Origin: Natrialba asiatica DSM 12278
GTDB lineage: Archaea > Halobacteriota > Halobacteria > Halobacteriales > Natrialbaceae
Length of the DNA: 64,000 bases
NCBI RefSeq assembly: GCF_000337555.1
Contig: NZ_AOIO01000023.1
Coordinates: 14,963 to 78,962 of the forward strand
Direction of reading: 5' to 3'
Positions 55,304 to 63,880 of the stretch are shown in pieces; the stretch's first letter is position 1; each line of letters starts with the position of its first letter. The notes under the pieces were generated by a model, which saw only the letters and a program-made list of their open reading frames with translations, was not told the origin of the DNA and searched no databases. The translations under genes were made by a program, and so were the position numbers.

Positions 55304-55573
55304 GCACGCGAGTGACCGCCGGACAGTCGAAAAGGTTCCTATACGGCTGGACAGCAGTCAGTGAGCAGTTGGGGCGAATCGTCGGCCGTCGTCCGGACGG
55401 AGTCGATAGCAAAACGACAGGTCGGCAATAAATCGGCCCGGTAGTCTCCTGTGTCCCCGCAGGACACGGACGAGGAGTGGCGTGTCCGGACTCAGTGTAC
55501 AGAACGGTACCAGATACCAATACCAAACATATTAGATGGTATTTACTTCGGGGTAATGGCGTATAGGCAATGT

Positions 55574-55924
55574 ATGGATATCCGAGGGAAAGTGAAGCCG
55601 CTATTGCAGTTCGGACGCGTTCGTAACCAGATCCAGTCGACGCTGTGGGGGACGACCCAGGCAAACGGGGGAGCGACAGAATCCGGCCAGCCGACCGTTC
55701 ACGGTCCGAAACCGACCGACGGTCGCGGCCAAGAGAACGGCCCCGACTACGGCGGTGGCCGTGAACCCGAAGCGGCAACGAACTCGACGGCGGAACAGCC
55801 GGACACTTCCGGCAATCTCTTCCAGTGTTCGACCTGCAGCGCGGTCTACATCGACGACGAAAAGGAAACCTGTCCGTCGTGCAACACCGAGGTCGAACAG
55901 GTTCGATCGACGTTTTCGCGATAG
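55574..55924 (+). CDS. Haloarchaeal zinc-ribbon protein
   Basis: 116 residues from the ATG at 55574 (MDIRGKVKPLLQFGRVRNQIQSTLWG); an ATG at 55556 is possible. After a Gly/Pro/Glu/Asn-rich disordered middle (~30-80) comes a zinc ribbon with two CxxC knuckles (FQCSTCSAVYIDDEKETCPSCNTEVEQV). Upstream, a hairpin GTGTCC-ccgca-GGACAC (55451-55467) and a TATA-like TATTTAC (about 55541-55547) lie before the gene. Function unknown. Confidence 0.62.
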   Translation: MDIRGKVKPLLQFGRVRNQIQSTLWGTTQANGGATESGQPTVHGPKPTDGRGQENGPDYGGGREPEAATNSTAEQPDTSGNLFQCSTCSAVYIDDEKETCPSCNTEVEQVRSTFSR

Positions 55925-55964
55925 GTATCGGTAGTAGCTAGGCACGATCGGTTCGGAAATCGGT

Positions 55965-56435
55965 TCAGTTGTTACTATCGGACTCGAGCACCTCGACGAG
56001 GTTTCCCTCCGGATCGCGCAAAAACATGATCGTCGTTCCGCTTTCCGTCGTTCTCGGCCCGCTCAACGTCGTCACGTCCGCCGGCAACGCCTCGTCGAAC
56101 GCCTCGAGATCTCCAACTTCGAGGCCGACGTGCGTTGCACCCGGCTGATTGAGTCCCGCGGCCGGCACCTCGCGAACCGCCGGTTCGAACTCGACGAGTT
56201 CGACGCGACAATTCCGGTTCCGGTTCCGGGCGCCCTCACCCTCACCCTCGAGATGGACGAACGTTCCGTTCGCGCCGTCGACATCGATCGCGTCGGCGAG
56301 TTCGGGACCGGCAACGGTGAACTCGGCGGCGACCGAGAGGCCGAGTACATCGCGGTAGAACGGGAGGACGGTATCGAGGTCGCTGACGGTAATCCCAACG
56401 TGGTGGGTGCCCGTGTCGGGGTGGATCGGTGGCAT
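55965..56435 (-). CDS. VOC-family (glyoxalase/bleomycin-resistance-type) protein
   Basis: 156 residues from the ATG at 56435 (MPPIHPDTGTHHVGITVSDLDTVLPFYRDVLGLSV). Two beta-alpha-beta-beta-beta modules with metal-ligand positions: H in THHVGITV, E in VHLEGEG, H in ATHVGLEVGD and E in GNLVEVLES. This four-residue set is that of glyoxalase I, but the family also contains dioxygenases and epimerases. It is divergent from the methylglyoxal synthase gene, with starts ~275 bases apart; this makes a methylglyoxal-detoxifying role attractive but unproven. Confidence 0.78.
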   Translation of the reverse strand: MPPIHPDTGTHHVGITVSDLDTVLPFYRDVLGLSVAAEFTVAGPELADAIDVDGANGTFVHLEGEGEGARNRNRNCRVELVEFEPAVREVPAAGLNQPGATHVGLEVGDLEAFDEALPADVTTLSGPRTTESGTTIMFLRDPEGNLVEVLESDSNN

Positions 56436-56710
56436 AGCGAACGTCCGGAAGCCCGGCCGAAAAAACGTTCGGCTCTGGGTTGGTTCGGTTCTCTCGACTC
56501 CCTCGATTGCCCCACTTATCTCAGACGATCTACCGTACCGAGTTCCCGGCGCACCCGCAGGACGGGGCGCAGGTGCGCCGACACTGACTGACGTCCGTCC
56601 GTCTCGATTAGTTCGATCGGCGAGTTCATCTCGGCAGCTGGTGCTGGCATCGTCCGAACCGAAGCAAACAGCGGGGATACTATTACAGTCGCCGCACTCG
56701 ACAAACCGAT

Positions 56711-57085
56711 ATGAGTCGCCTCGCACTGATCGCCCACGACGAGGAGAAACCGGCCTTGATCGAGTTCGCCGAACGCTACGAGGATGCTCTTGCGACCTGC
56801 GACCTCGTCGCGACCGGAACGACCGGGAAGCGCCTCCAGGCGGAAACTGAACTCGAGGTCGAACGCAAGGAGTCGGGCCCGTACGGCGGTGATCTGATGA
56901 TCGGCGCGGAGGTCGCAGCGGGGATTATCGACGGCGTCATCTTCCTGCGCGATCCGCTTCGCGCCCAGCCCCACGAGCCGGATATCTCGGCGCTGTTACG
57001 GATCTGTGACGTTCACGACACGGCTCTGGCGACGAACCTCGCGTCTGCGACGTTTCTCATCGAGGGGCTTGCAGAGGCCGGCTGA
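56711..57085 (+). CDS. mgsA: Methylglyoxal synthase
   Basis: 124 residues, the small archaeal/bacterial form. Converts dihydroxyacetone phosphate to methylglyoxal and phosphate, relieving triose-phosphate overload. The phosphate-binding TGTTGKR (35-41), the catalytic aspartate region YGGDLMIG (D61) and FLRDPLRAQPHEPDI (D91) are intact. It lies between the VOC protein (divergent) and the K+/H+ antiporter pair. Confidence 0.92.
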   Translation: MSRLALIAHDEEKPALIEFAERYEDALATCDLVATGTTGKRLQAETELEVERKESGPYGGDLMIGAEVAAGIIDGVIFLRDPLRAQPHEPDISALLRICDVHDTALATNLASATFLIEGLAEAG

Positions 57086-57239
57086 CCGCGTGCAATATCT
57101 CGCTGAAGAGGTATCAACATGACCGATATTCGACTGCCCGCTCGTCCTCCCACCCAGCATCACAGCAGTTCACCAATCGGAGATGACACCACCCCAATGC
57201 ACCACTGTCCCACCCGCCATCGACTCGTCCGTGGTGTGT

Positions 57240-57254
57240 CACGAATTTTAATAT
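57240..57254 (+). promoter_or_regulatory. TATA box of the antiporter operon
   Basis: GAATTTTAATATCAC is centred about 28 bases before the ATG at 57276, fitting a leaderless transcript starting with the KhtT-type gene. Confidence 0.5.
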
Positions 57255-57275
57255 CACGGCCCGCCTGGTTCGTGT

Positions 57276-57776
57276 ATGACCATCTACGAGAGCGACCTCC
57301 CGGGGGTTGGAAAGAAGTTCGAGGTCGAACTCGAAAACGACGAACGCCTCGTTATCGTCACCCACAATACGGGCAAGCGGGAGGTGTATCGAAAACCGGA
57401 TCCGGACGCCGACAGCGAGAAACTGTTCGAGGCGTCGGATCGGCTCGCGCGGAAGATCGGCACGATCCTCGAAGGGGCGTACTTCCAGCCGGTCCAGACG
57501 GAACGCGTGGAGACCATCCTGTCCGACGATACGTTTCTCGAATGGTACAGCGTGAGCGAGGGCGCTGAACTCGCTGGACAGAGTATCACCGATGCACGGA
57601 TCAGAGAACGAACCGGCGTCTCAATCGTCGCGGTCCAGCGTGCGGGCGAGGTAATCGCGCCCCCAGGCCCCGAGACGGTGATCAAAGCCGATGACACGCT
57701 CGTCGTCGTCGGGGACCGAGAGGACTGTCGCGAGTTCGAAACGTTGCTCGAATCCCGGACTGGAGACGGGGATTGA
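57276..57776 (+). CDS. K+/H+ antiporter regulatory subunit, KhtT/RCK_C type
   Basis: 166 residues. An N-terminal ~85-residue domain (MTIYESDLPGVGKKFEVELENDERLVIVTHNTGKREVYRK) is followed by an RCK_C (TrkA_C) domain (SVSEGAELAGQSITDARIRERTGVSIVAVQRAGEVIAPPGPETVIKADDTLVVVGDREDCREFETLLES). This is the layout of KhtT, which gates the KhtU exchanger. No RCK_N NAD-binding Rossmann domain is present. The KhtU-type gene follows 35 bases later on the same strand. Confidence 0.85.
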   Translation: MTIYESDLPGVGKKFEVELENDERLVIVTHNTGKREVYRKPDPDADSEKLFEASDRLARKIGTILEGAYFQPVQTERVETILSDDTFLEWYSVSEGAELAGQSITDARIRERTGVSIVAVQRAGEVIAPPGPETVIKADDTLVVVGDREDCREFETLLESRTGDGD

Positions 57777-57811
57777 GTCTCCGGTGGCGGGGGTTTCCGA
57801 GGTGAACTCGA

Positions 57812-59113
57812 GTGGCGGCTGAATCGACCGCACTGATCGATTTGGGAGTCCTGTTCGGAGCGGCTGGAGTCGCCGGACTCGTCGCCCAGCGGATCAACCA
57901 GTCGGTGATTCCGTGGTATATCCTCATCGGGATACTGCTGGGTCCGCACGTCCTCGGTGAACTCCCGAGCGCACTCGACGTGGCGTGGACGGTCCGTGGC
58001 GTCGATCTGGTCGCGTCGCTCAGCGACGGTGCACTCGCCGACACGGACTTCGTTCACGTCGGTGCCGAGGTCGGTATCGTCCTGTTGTTGTTCTTTCTCG
58101 GTCTCGAGTTCAATCTCGGCCGCCTGATCCAGGCGAGAGATCGGATCGGAAAGGCGGGGACTGTCGATTTCGCCGTCAACTTCGGTGCGGGACTGGGTCT
58201 CGGCTGGATGCTTTTCGACGGGATACTGCCCGCGTTTCTCACGGCGGGGATCGTCTACATTTCCTCGAGTGCGATCATTACGAAGTCGATCATCGATCTG
58301 GGCTGGATCGCAAACGACGAATCGGAGCCGTTGCTCGGGACGCTGGTCTACGAGGATCTCGTTATCGCGGTCTACCTGGCGATCGCGTCGGCGCTCGTCG
58401 GCGGTGGCAGCGATGTCGGGGAGGCGCTCGGCCAGATCGGCATTGCGGTCGGGTTTCTCCTGGTCTTGTTGCTTGCCGTCTCGTTCGGGACCGACTGGGC
58501 CCAGCGCAGTCTCGAAACGGACTCTCACGAGTTCTTCGTCTTACGTGCGCTCGGCATCACGATATTCGTATCCGGCGTGGCACTGGTGCTCGGCGTGAGC
58601 GAGGCGGTCGCCGCCTTCTTCGTCGGAATGGCGTTCTCCTCGACGGATCACGTCCACGATCTCGAGAACTTGCTCGAACCGCTCCGAGATACCTTCGCGG
58701 CGGTGTTTTTCGTCTGGATCGGGATTCGGACGGACCCGATGCTGTTTGCCGATGGGTTCGTCCTCGCGGCGATCGCTGCGGGCGTCGTGCTGACGGCCCC
58801 GACGAAACTCGTCAGCGGTTATCTCGGGGGGCGTCTCTACGATCTCGATGTTCAGCGGTCGGTCCGAGTCGGGCTCGGAATGACGACCCGCGGCGAGTTC
58901 TCGCTGATCATCGCGAGTCTCGCCATCAGCGGTGCCGGGACCAGCCTCGCCGCGGCGACTGCCGACACGATCTACGCCTTCGCCATCGGGTACGTGCTCG
59001 TCATGAGCGTGCTCGGGACGACGCTCATGCAACACTCCGACCGAATCGAGGCGATCGTCGTGCCGCGGCTCGAAGATGCCGTCGACGGGACACCGCAACC
59101 GGGCGACGATTGA
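57812..59113 (+). CDS. Kef/KhtU-type monovalent cation:proton antiporter (CPA2)
   Basis: 433 residues from a GTG start (MAAESTALIDLGVLFGAAGVAGLVAQRINQSVIPWYILIGILLGPHVLG). About 12 TMs, with the CPA2 motif EFNLGRL in a helix and STTSAIVVKI-like 'SSSAIITKSIIDL' plus VVFGLSEAVAAFFVGMAFSS later in the chain. Lacks the TrkA_N tail of KefB/C, in line with a separate KhtT-type regulator. Together with the preceding gene it likely exchanges K+ for H+ across the membrane. Confidence 0.9.
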   Translation: MAAESTALIDLGVLFGAAGVAGLVAQRINQSVIPWYILIGILLGPHVLGELPSALDVAWTVRGVDLVASLSDGALADTDFVHVGAEVGIVLLLFFLGLEFNLGRLIQARDRIGKAGTVDFAVNFGAGLGLGWMLFDGILPAFLTAGIVYISSSAIITKSIIDLGWIANDESEPLLGTLVYEDLVIAVYLAIASALVGGGSDVGEALGQIGIAVGFLLVLLLAVSFGTDWAQRSLETDSHEFFVLRALGITIFVSGVALVLGVSEAVAAFFVGMAFSSTDHVHDLENLLEPLRDTFAAVFFVWIGIRTDPMLFADGFVLAAIAAGVVLTAPTKLVSGYLGGRLYDLDVQRSVRVGLGMTTRGEFSLIIASLAISGAGTSLAAATADTIYAFAIGYVLVMSVLGTTLMQHSDRIEAIVVPRLEDAVDGTPQPGDD

Positions 59114-59133
59114 TCAGCACCAGCGTCCGACCG

Positions 59134-59589
59134 CTACGTGCTCGCTCCGTCCGCTCCGTTCGCTCCTTCCGCGCGCACGACCGCCTGCACGACGTCCGTC
59201 GCGCGCTTGACTTCGGCACCGCTCTCGACGAACACCAGCGTTCGCGGCGGCTGGGTCGCCTTCGGTCGAACGCGAAGGCCCTCGTTCGCAGCGACCTCGG
59301 CCGCAACGTCCTGTCCCGCAGTGAACTCGAGGCGGGAACGGTCAGGGTGGACGAACACCTGTGCAAGTCGCTCACCGTCGGGGTTGTCAGTGGCGACATC
59401 GTCGCCATCGTCTGCACTGTCGTCCGTGATCGTCACGTCGTATGCGCGAACACCGTCGACCGTCGGGTTGACATCTCGATCGGCATTCGTGACGGCGAGA
59501 GCCGCGAGTTCACCGTCCTCGCGGCCGTCGAGTTCAGAGGAGAGCAGTTGTGCGATGCGCGTGCCGTCGGTGGTCCGGTCTTCGACCAT
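59134..59589 (-). CDS. Conserved haloarchaeal hypothetical protein
   Basis: 151 residues from the ATG at 59589 (MVEDRTTDGTRIAQLLSSELDGREDGELAALAVTNADRDVNPTVDGVRAYDVTITDDSADDGDD). Further on: RLAQVFVHPDRSRLEFTAGQDVAAEVAANEGLRVRPKATQPPRTLVFVESGAEVKRATDVVQAVVRAEG. Small alpha/beta, cytoplasmic-looking, acidic. An upstream extension (to 59712) would place a Pro/Lys-rich repeat in front of it that belongs to the neighbouring gene's low-complexity tract. It lies just downstream of DUF2240 on the same strand. Confidence 0.65.
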   Translation of the reverse strand: MVEDRTTDGTRIAQLLSSELDGREDGELAALAVTNADRDVNPTVDGVRAYDVTITDDSADDGDDVATDNPDGERLAQVFVHPDRSRLEFTAGQDVAAEVAANEGLRVRPKATQPPRTLVFVESGAEVKRATDVVQAVVRAEGANGADGAST

Positions 59590-59611
59590 GCTGATGGTGG
59601 GATAGCGAGAG

Positions 59612-60160
59612 TTAACGCTCTTCGGCTTCGGCTTCGGCTTCGGATTTGGCTTTGGTTTTGGCTTCGGCTCCTGATTTGCGTTCTGGCTCCGGTTTCGAAT
59701 CGACGTCGCCACCGTCGCTGACGAGTTCAGCGCGGGCGGTGGGAACGAGGTCGCTGACGTCGACGCCCTCGCGGCGGGCGTAGACGACGGCAGCGGTTTC
59801 GATGGTGACGGCGAGGTCGCTCTGGAGGGCGTTGATCGCGCCGACGGCCTCGTGTTTCGCCATGCCGTCGGCGACGAGGGTGTCGAGGACGCGTTCGAAC
59901 GCGGACCGTTCGGTGAGAATGTCGTCGTTCGGCACGAAGTCTTCGGGGATCGTTACCGACGACGGGTCGAAAGTGGCGACGAGTTCAGTGCCGTCGGGTT
60001 CGAGGAGGCCGTCCTGGGTGGCGACGTCGATCAGGCGTTTCGACTGATCGGGGGAGAACCAGTCGCGGTCGAGCGAGAGGGCGACGACGAACTCGCTTTC
60101 CTCGAGTCGGTCCGTGCCGTGTTGGACGAACGGGGCGGCGGCGGCAACGCGAAGGCTCAT
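59612..60160 (-). CDS. DUF2240-family protein
   Basis: 182 residues. MSLRVAAAAPFVQHGTDRLEESEFVVALSLDRDWFSPDQSKRLIDVATQDGLLEPDGTELVATFDPSSVTIPEDFVPNDD is the conserved haloarchaeal/archaeal DUF2240 start. The middle contains a helix-turn-helix-like DTLVADGMAKHEAVGAINALQSDLAVTIETAAVVYARREGVDVSDL. The C-terminus after ~155 is a repeat tail (EAKTKAKSEAEAEAEER) encoded by hexanucleotide repeats. The role is unknown; a DNA- or RNA-associated function has been suggested only from such folds. Confidence 0.78.
   Translation of the reverse strand: MSLRVAAAAPFVQHGTDRLEESEFVVALSLDRDWFSPDQSKRLIDVATQDGLLEPDGTELVATFDPSSVTIPEDFVPNDDILTERSAFERVLDTLVADGMAKHEAVGAINALQSDLAVTIETAAVVYARREGVDVSDLVPTARAELVSDGGDVDSKPEPERKSGAEAKTKAKSEAEAEAEER
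59621..59668. repeat. Degenerate hexanucleotide tandem repeat inside the DUF2240 C-terminus
   Basis: Eight consecutive copies of a TTCGGC-type unit (TTCGGC x3, then TTCGGA, TTTGGC, TTTGGT, TTTGGC, TTCGGC). It encodes the alternating Ala/Glu/Lys tail. Six-base units preserve the frame, so copy-number change would alter tail length only. Confidence 0.7.
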
Positions 60161-60349
60161 CGGGGACGACTCTCTGGGGCGGTGAAATAATGATGGCGAT
60201 TCCCGGTGCGAAACTGGCGGTGTGCCGAGTTCGAGTGCAGGTCGGCTCCGAGTCAGATTCGAGTCGTAATTTCGATCGGACTCGGGTTCGGGACCGGTTC
60301 GTGACTCGGATTCGGGCTCGGAGCGGGGTTCGAAGATCGAGACGGTGGG

Positions 60350-60988
60350 TCAGTCGGACGCCTGCTTGTTGCGATCGGCCCGCGATGGCGGCGGGAACTC
60401 TGTCGGGGCCGGATCTGACGACTGGGGCGGCTCCGGCAGGACACAGCGCGCCGGTTCGTGGGAGAGGTGTTGGTACCTGTCGGGAGCGTTCGCCAGCGGA
60501 TGGGCCGGGTTCTGGTCGCTGTCGATTCGCGCAGCGCGGACGGCGCCGAAGCCGGTGAGCCGAGCCTGGATGCCGCGCCAGTGATAGCGCGTTGCGGCCG
60601 GGATCGAGATCGGCCGTGGCGGCTTGCCGTCGGGGTGGCTCGTCGCCAGAATAGTGTTGTTGACGTTGCTCGCGAGGGCGTCGTGGTCGATGAGGACGCC
60701 GACGGAGGCATCACGCGGTGCTCGGGCGGCGAGAACATCGAGGCCGAGGTGGAGTGCACGATACTCGGCAACGTTGTTGTCCGGCGGCGTATCCGTCGTC
60801 GCGATGCGTGCGACGCGGGTGCCGTCGCGCGTTTCGATGACAGCGCCCAGCCCGCCACCGGACTCTCGGAACGATCCGTCGGTCGCGACGTAGAAGTCAC
60901 GATGGTGGGTCCGAGGAGGGTGGGCGATATGGGGTGTGGGCGACTCGTCGAACAGGTCCCGCAGTGCGGACCGGCCGTGAGCGGCCAT
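60350..60988 (-). CDS. RNase H-like protein with substituted fourth catalytic residue
   Basis: 212 residues. RNase H-fold signatures are present: D37 in FYVATDGSF, E75 in NNVAEYRALHLGL, and D101 (with D103) in VLIDHDALASNVNN. The fourth site, normally in N-x-x-A-D-x-L-A, here reads DQNPAHPLAN, so His replaces Asp. Some RNases H tolerate His there with reduced or altered activity. The N-terminal 30 and C-terminal ~45 residues are non-conserved (Pro/Ser-rich, ending NKQASD). It is divergent from the ABC transporter genes and separate from the main rnhA at 526-1119. Confidence 0.7.
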   Translation of the reverse strand: MAAHGRSALRDLFDESPTPHIAHPPRTHHRDFYVATDGSFRESGGGLGAVIETRDGTRVARIATTDTPPDNNVAEYRALHLGLDVLAARAPRDASVGVLIDHDALASNVNNTILATSHPDGKPPRPISIPAATRYHWRGIQARLTGFGAVRAARIDSDQNPAHPLANAPDRYQHLSHEPARCVLPEPPQSSDPAPTEFPPPSRADRNKQASD

Positions 60989-61162
60989 ATCTGTGATACG
61001 GACTGAAGGGAACTTAAGCTTATGGCGTGACTCAGTAGCTGGTTCTACCGGCGGAAAAGACAGACCTTCGTTTCAACCGAAAAGAGTCGCCGGCAGTGGA
61101 CGCTTGTTCATCAGTTCACGTGCGGGAAAGACAGTCACCCATGTGATATGTGGCCTGTCACC

Positions 61163-61174
61163 AACATATATAAA
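61163..61174 (+). promoter_or_regulatory. TATA box of the ABC importer operon
   Basis: ATATATAAATAA is a strong TATA element. A leaderless start 25-35 bases later would give the ATG at 61199; with the preferred ATG at 61223 the leader is ~25-30 bases. Confidence 0.5.
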
Positions 61175-61222
61175 TAACAGTCCTGCTATGTGCAGGGTAT
61201 GCAGGGTGCTGACAATACGAGT

Positions 61223-62776
61223 ATGGATCGCCGAACGCTACTGAAAGTGACCGGTGTCGCCGGGTCGACGGTAGGTCTCAGCGCGGTTGCTGGCTGTCTC
61301 GGAGGTGGCGGGGACGGAGAGACCGACGAGATCACGATCACGCTCTCGGAGTTCCCGGATACGGTCGATCCGATTGACCACATCACCGGCGACTACTTCG
61401 ACGTTTTCGATCACATCTACGAGCCGCTGTTTAATGTCCAGCCTGGCGAGGCCCCAGAAGGTCGCGTCGTTGAGGACTGGAGCCACGGTGACGGCTCCGT
61501 CGAGATGTCGCTCCGTGATGACGTGCAGTTCCACGACGGGCAGGACCTAACCGCGGAAGACGTGGCGTTTACGCTCCAGCGACAGATCGACGCCGAGTTC
61601 GGTCCGGCCTCCTCGCAGGTCGCGGGACTCGGTTCCATCGAAGGAGCGGAGGCGGTCGACGAGACGACGGTCGAGTTCCAGTACAGCGGTGCGGCGGCGC
61701 TCGCCGAGTACGAGTTCGGCAACTACGCCCGCGCGATGAACGCGGAGTGGACCCGCGAGCAGGGCGGCGAGGAGGATGCGATTGCGGGGAGTTCGGCCGA
61801 TATCTTCAACGGAACCGGGCCCTACGAGGTCGTCGATTTCACGCCCGATACCAAGATCGTTCTCGAGCGGTTCGACGATTACTGGGGCGACGAAGCCCCG
61901 TTCGAACGCGTGACGTTTAACTCCGATACGGAGTCAAACGGCCGTGCCACCGCGGTCGAGACGGGGTCGAGCGATATGTCGATAAACGTTCTCCCGCAGG
62001 ATACACAGACGATAAACGACAACGACGGCACCGAAGTCCGGCGCGTGACTAGCTTCCGAAACATCTTCTGCGTGATGAAAAACGAGTCGGAACCCTTCGA
62101 CAGCCAGGAGTTCCGGCAGGCGATGAACTACGCGGTTGACAATCAGGCGATCATCGACGGCTCGCTCAGTTCGTTCGGGAGTCCAATGAGCCAGCCGTCA
62201 CCGCCGGGTGTCAACGGGCACAACCCGGACCTAGAGCACTACTCGCAGGATATCGAACAGGCCGAACAGCTCGTCGAGGAGAGCGGTTACGCGGGCGTCG
62301 AAATCGAACTGACCGCCCCGCAGGGCCGGTACCTCAACGACGCCGCCGTCGCCGAGCGGGTAGCCGACCAGATAGACCAGCTCGAGAACGTCAGTTGCGA
62401 ACCGAACATCGTCGACTTCGGTGTCGTCTCGGACGCGAACTCGGCGGGAATGGATAACTACGAGATACCGTTCTTCCTGATCGGGTGGGGCGTCATTACG
62501 GGTGACACCGACTACGCCGTCTCCGGGTTCTTCCAGGAGGGTGGCGGCGTCCAGACGTTCCGAGACGAGGAGCTGGATTCGGCGATAACCGAGAGCCAAG
62601 GCATCGATGATCCGGACGAGCGCGAACAGGCACTCCAGGACATCAACGAGATGGCCCGCGAGAAAGCGCCGTGGATTTTCCTCCACCAACAAGAGAGCAT
62701 CTACGGCATTCGCGATGACATCGAGTGGGAGCCGCGCGAAGACGAGAATATCTGGGTATGGGAGATGAATCCGTAG
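61223..62776 (+). CDS. ABC transporter substrate-binding lipoprotein, dipeptide/oligopeptide (SBP_bac_5) type
   Basis: 517 residues from the ATG at 61223 (MDRRTLLKVTGVAGSTVGLSAVAGCLGGGGDGE): a twin-arginine signal with lipobox AVAGC, so lipid-anchored outside the cell. The body is a class C binding protein: VDPIDHITGDYFDVFDHIYEPLF near the start, LRDDVQFHDGQDLTAEDVAFTLQRQ, then QDTQTINDNDGTEVRRVTS-like segments and the C-terminal ISP-like region ending EDENIWVWEMNP. The ligand (di-/oligopeptide, nickel, or another solute) is not determined. First gene of the importer operon; an upstream ATG at 61199 is an alternative start. Confidence 0.88.
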   Translation: MDRRTLLKVTGVAGSTVGLSAVAGCLGGGGDGETDEITITLSEFPDTVDPIDHITGDYFDVFDHIYEPLFNVQPGEAPEGRVVEDWSHGDGSVEMSLRDDVQFHDGQDLTAEDVAFTLQRQIDAEFGPASSQVAGLGSIEGAEAVDETTVEFQYSGAAALAEYEFGNYARAMNAEWTREQGGEEDAIAGSSADIFNGTGPYEVVDFTPDTKIVLERFDDYWGDEAPFERVTFNSDTESNGRATAVETGSSDMSINVLPQDTQTINDNDGTEVRRVTSFRNIFCVMKNESEPFDSQEFRQAMNYAVDNQAIIDGSLSSFGSPMSQPSPPGVNGHNPDLEHYSQDIEQAEQLVEESGYAGVEIELTAPQGRYLNDAAVAERVADQIDQLENVSCEPNIVDFGVVSDANSAGMDNYEIPFFLIGWGVITGDTDYAVSGFFQEGGGVQTFRDEELDSAITESQGIDDPDEREQALQDINEMAREKAPWIFLHQQESIYGIRDDIEWEPREDENIWVWEMNP

Positions 62777-62863
62777 TCCACCGGAACGGTTCTGAAGGAC
62801 ACGAATCAGCAGTCGAATGCATACGCGCACACTGAGCGGACGAAATTTCGCATACGAGGGTAC

Positions 62864-63880
62864 ATGTCTATTGGAAAGTTTCTGGTAAAACGGCTCCTGC
62901 AGGGGGTACTCGTCATCTGGGGAGTGATCACGATTATGTTCGCGCTACGGGCAGTTTCGCCGGGTGATCCGGCGAATCTGATCGTCGGCCCGGCGGCCGA
63001 TCCCGAGATCCGCGATCAGGTCAGAGAACAGTACGGATTAAACGAACCGATCTACGTCCAGTATGTAGACTACGTGCAGGGAATGGTCACCGGCGACTTC
63101 GGCTACTCGTTTCAGTCGAGTCGGGAGGTGACGACCATGGTTCTGGAGCGAGTTCCGGCGACCCTCGAGTTGGCGATTGCGGCGACGATCATTGCGGTCG
63201 TGATCGCAGTGCCACTCGGCGTAATCAGCGCCTCGAGGCGGAACGAGCCCGCTGATTACGGTGCAACGTTGTTCTCGTTGCTCGGCATCTCGACGCCGAA
63301 CTTCTGGCTCGGATTGATGCTCATCCTGCTGTTTGCCGTTTTCCTGCAGGATCCGATGGAAACCTACCTTGGGTTTTCCTTCCCACAGGGACGACGGACA
63401 GTCGGCTTCGGTGAAGCGGTGATAACGCTTGTGACGACCGGCTACGCAGGCGATTTACTCACCTGGGTGCGCCACATTACGCTGCCTGCGATCACGCTCG
63501 GTACCTACTTCACGGCGATGATCACTCGGTTGACGCGAAGCGGTATGATCGACGAGTTCGGCAAACCCTACGTGACCGCGACCGAAGCGAAGGGGATTCC
63601 GTACGTGTTGATCCGATACAAACACGTCCTGCGGAACACGATGATCCCGATCATCACCGTCCTCGGGCTCCAACTGGGGACGCTGATCGGCGGGGCGGTA
63701 ATCACGGAGACCGTCTTCAATTGGCCCGGACTCGGTGATCGGTTGATTCAGGCGCTCAACGCGCGCGACTGGCCGCTCATGCAGGGCATTATCGTCTTCA
63801 TCGCGCTCGGATTCGTGCTGATCAACATCGCGGTCGACGCGCTCTATGCGACGCTCGATCCACGGGTGACCAACGAATGA
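62864..63880 (+). CDS. dppB: ABC transporter permease, DppB type
   Basis: 338 residues with ~6 TMs. KFLVKRLLQGVLVIWGVITIMFALRAVSPGDPANLIVGPAADPEIRDQVREQYGLNEPIYVQYVDYVQGMVTGDFGYSFQSSREVTTMVLERVPATLELAIAATI contains the OppB/DppB family signature; the cytoplasmic EAA-like loop (EFGKPYVTATEAKGIPYVLIRYKHVLRN) contacts the ATPase subunits. It imports the ligand of the preceding binding protein. The gene symbol reflects the subfamily, not a proven substrate. Its stop overlaps the next permease start by four bases (ATGA). Confidence 0.9.
   Translation: MSIGKFLVKRLLQGVLVIWGVITIMFALRAVSPGDPANLIVGPAADPEIRDQVREQYGLNEPIYVQYVDYVQGMVTGDFGYSFQSSREVTTMVLERVPATLELAIAATIIAVVIAVPLGVISASRRNEPADYGATLFSLLGISTPNFWLGLMLILLFAVFLQDPMETYLGFSFPQGRRTVGFGEAVITLVTTGYAGDLLTWVRHITLPAITLGTYFTAMITRLTRSGMIDEFGKPYVTATEAKGIPYVLIRYKHVLRNTMIPIITVLGLQLGTLIGGAVITETVFNWPGLGDRLIQALNARDWPLMQGIIVFIALGFVLINIAVDALYATLDPRVTNE

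Noticed and set aside
57284-58528. Minus-strand frame of 414 codons over khtT/khtU
   Set aside because: Antisense shadow; hydrophilic, Arg/Asp-rich, no recognised domain.
57985-59721. Plus-strand open frame of 578 codons over the antiporter and beyond
   Set aside because: It is an alternative frame of the antiporter gene rich in Arg, with no membrane segments; the antiporter frame shows TMs and CPA2 features.
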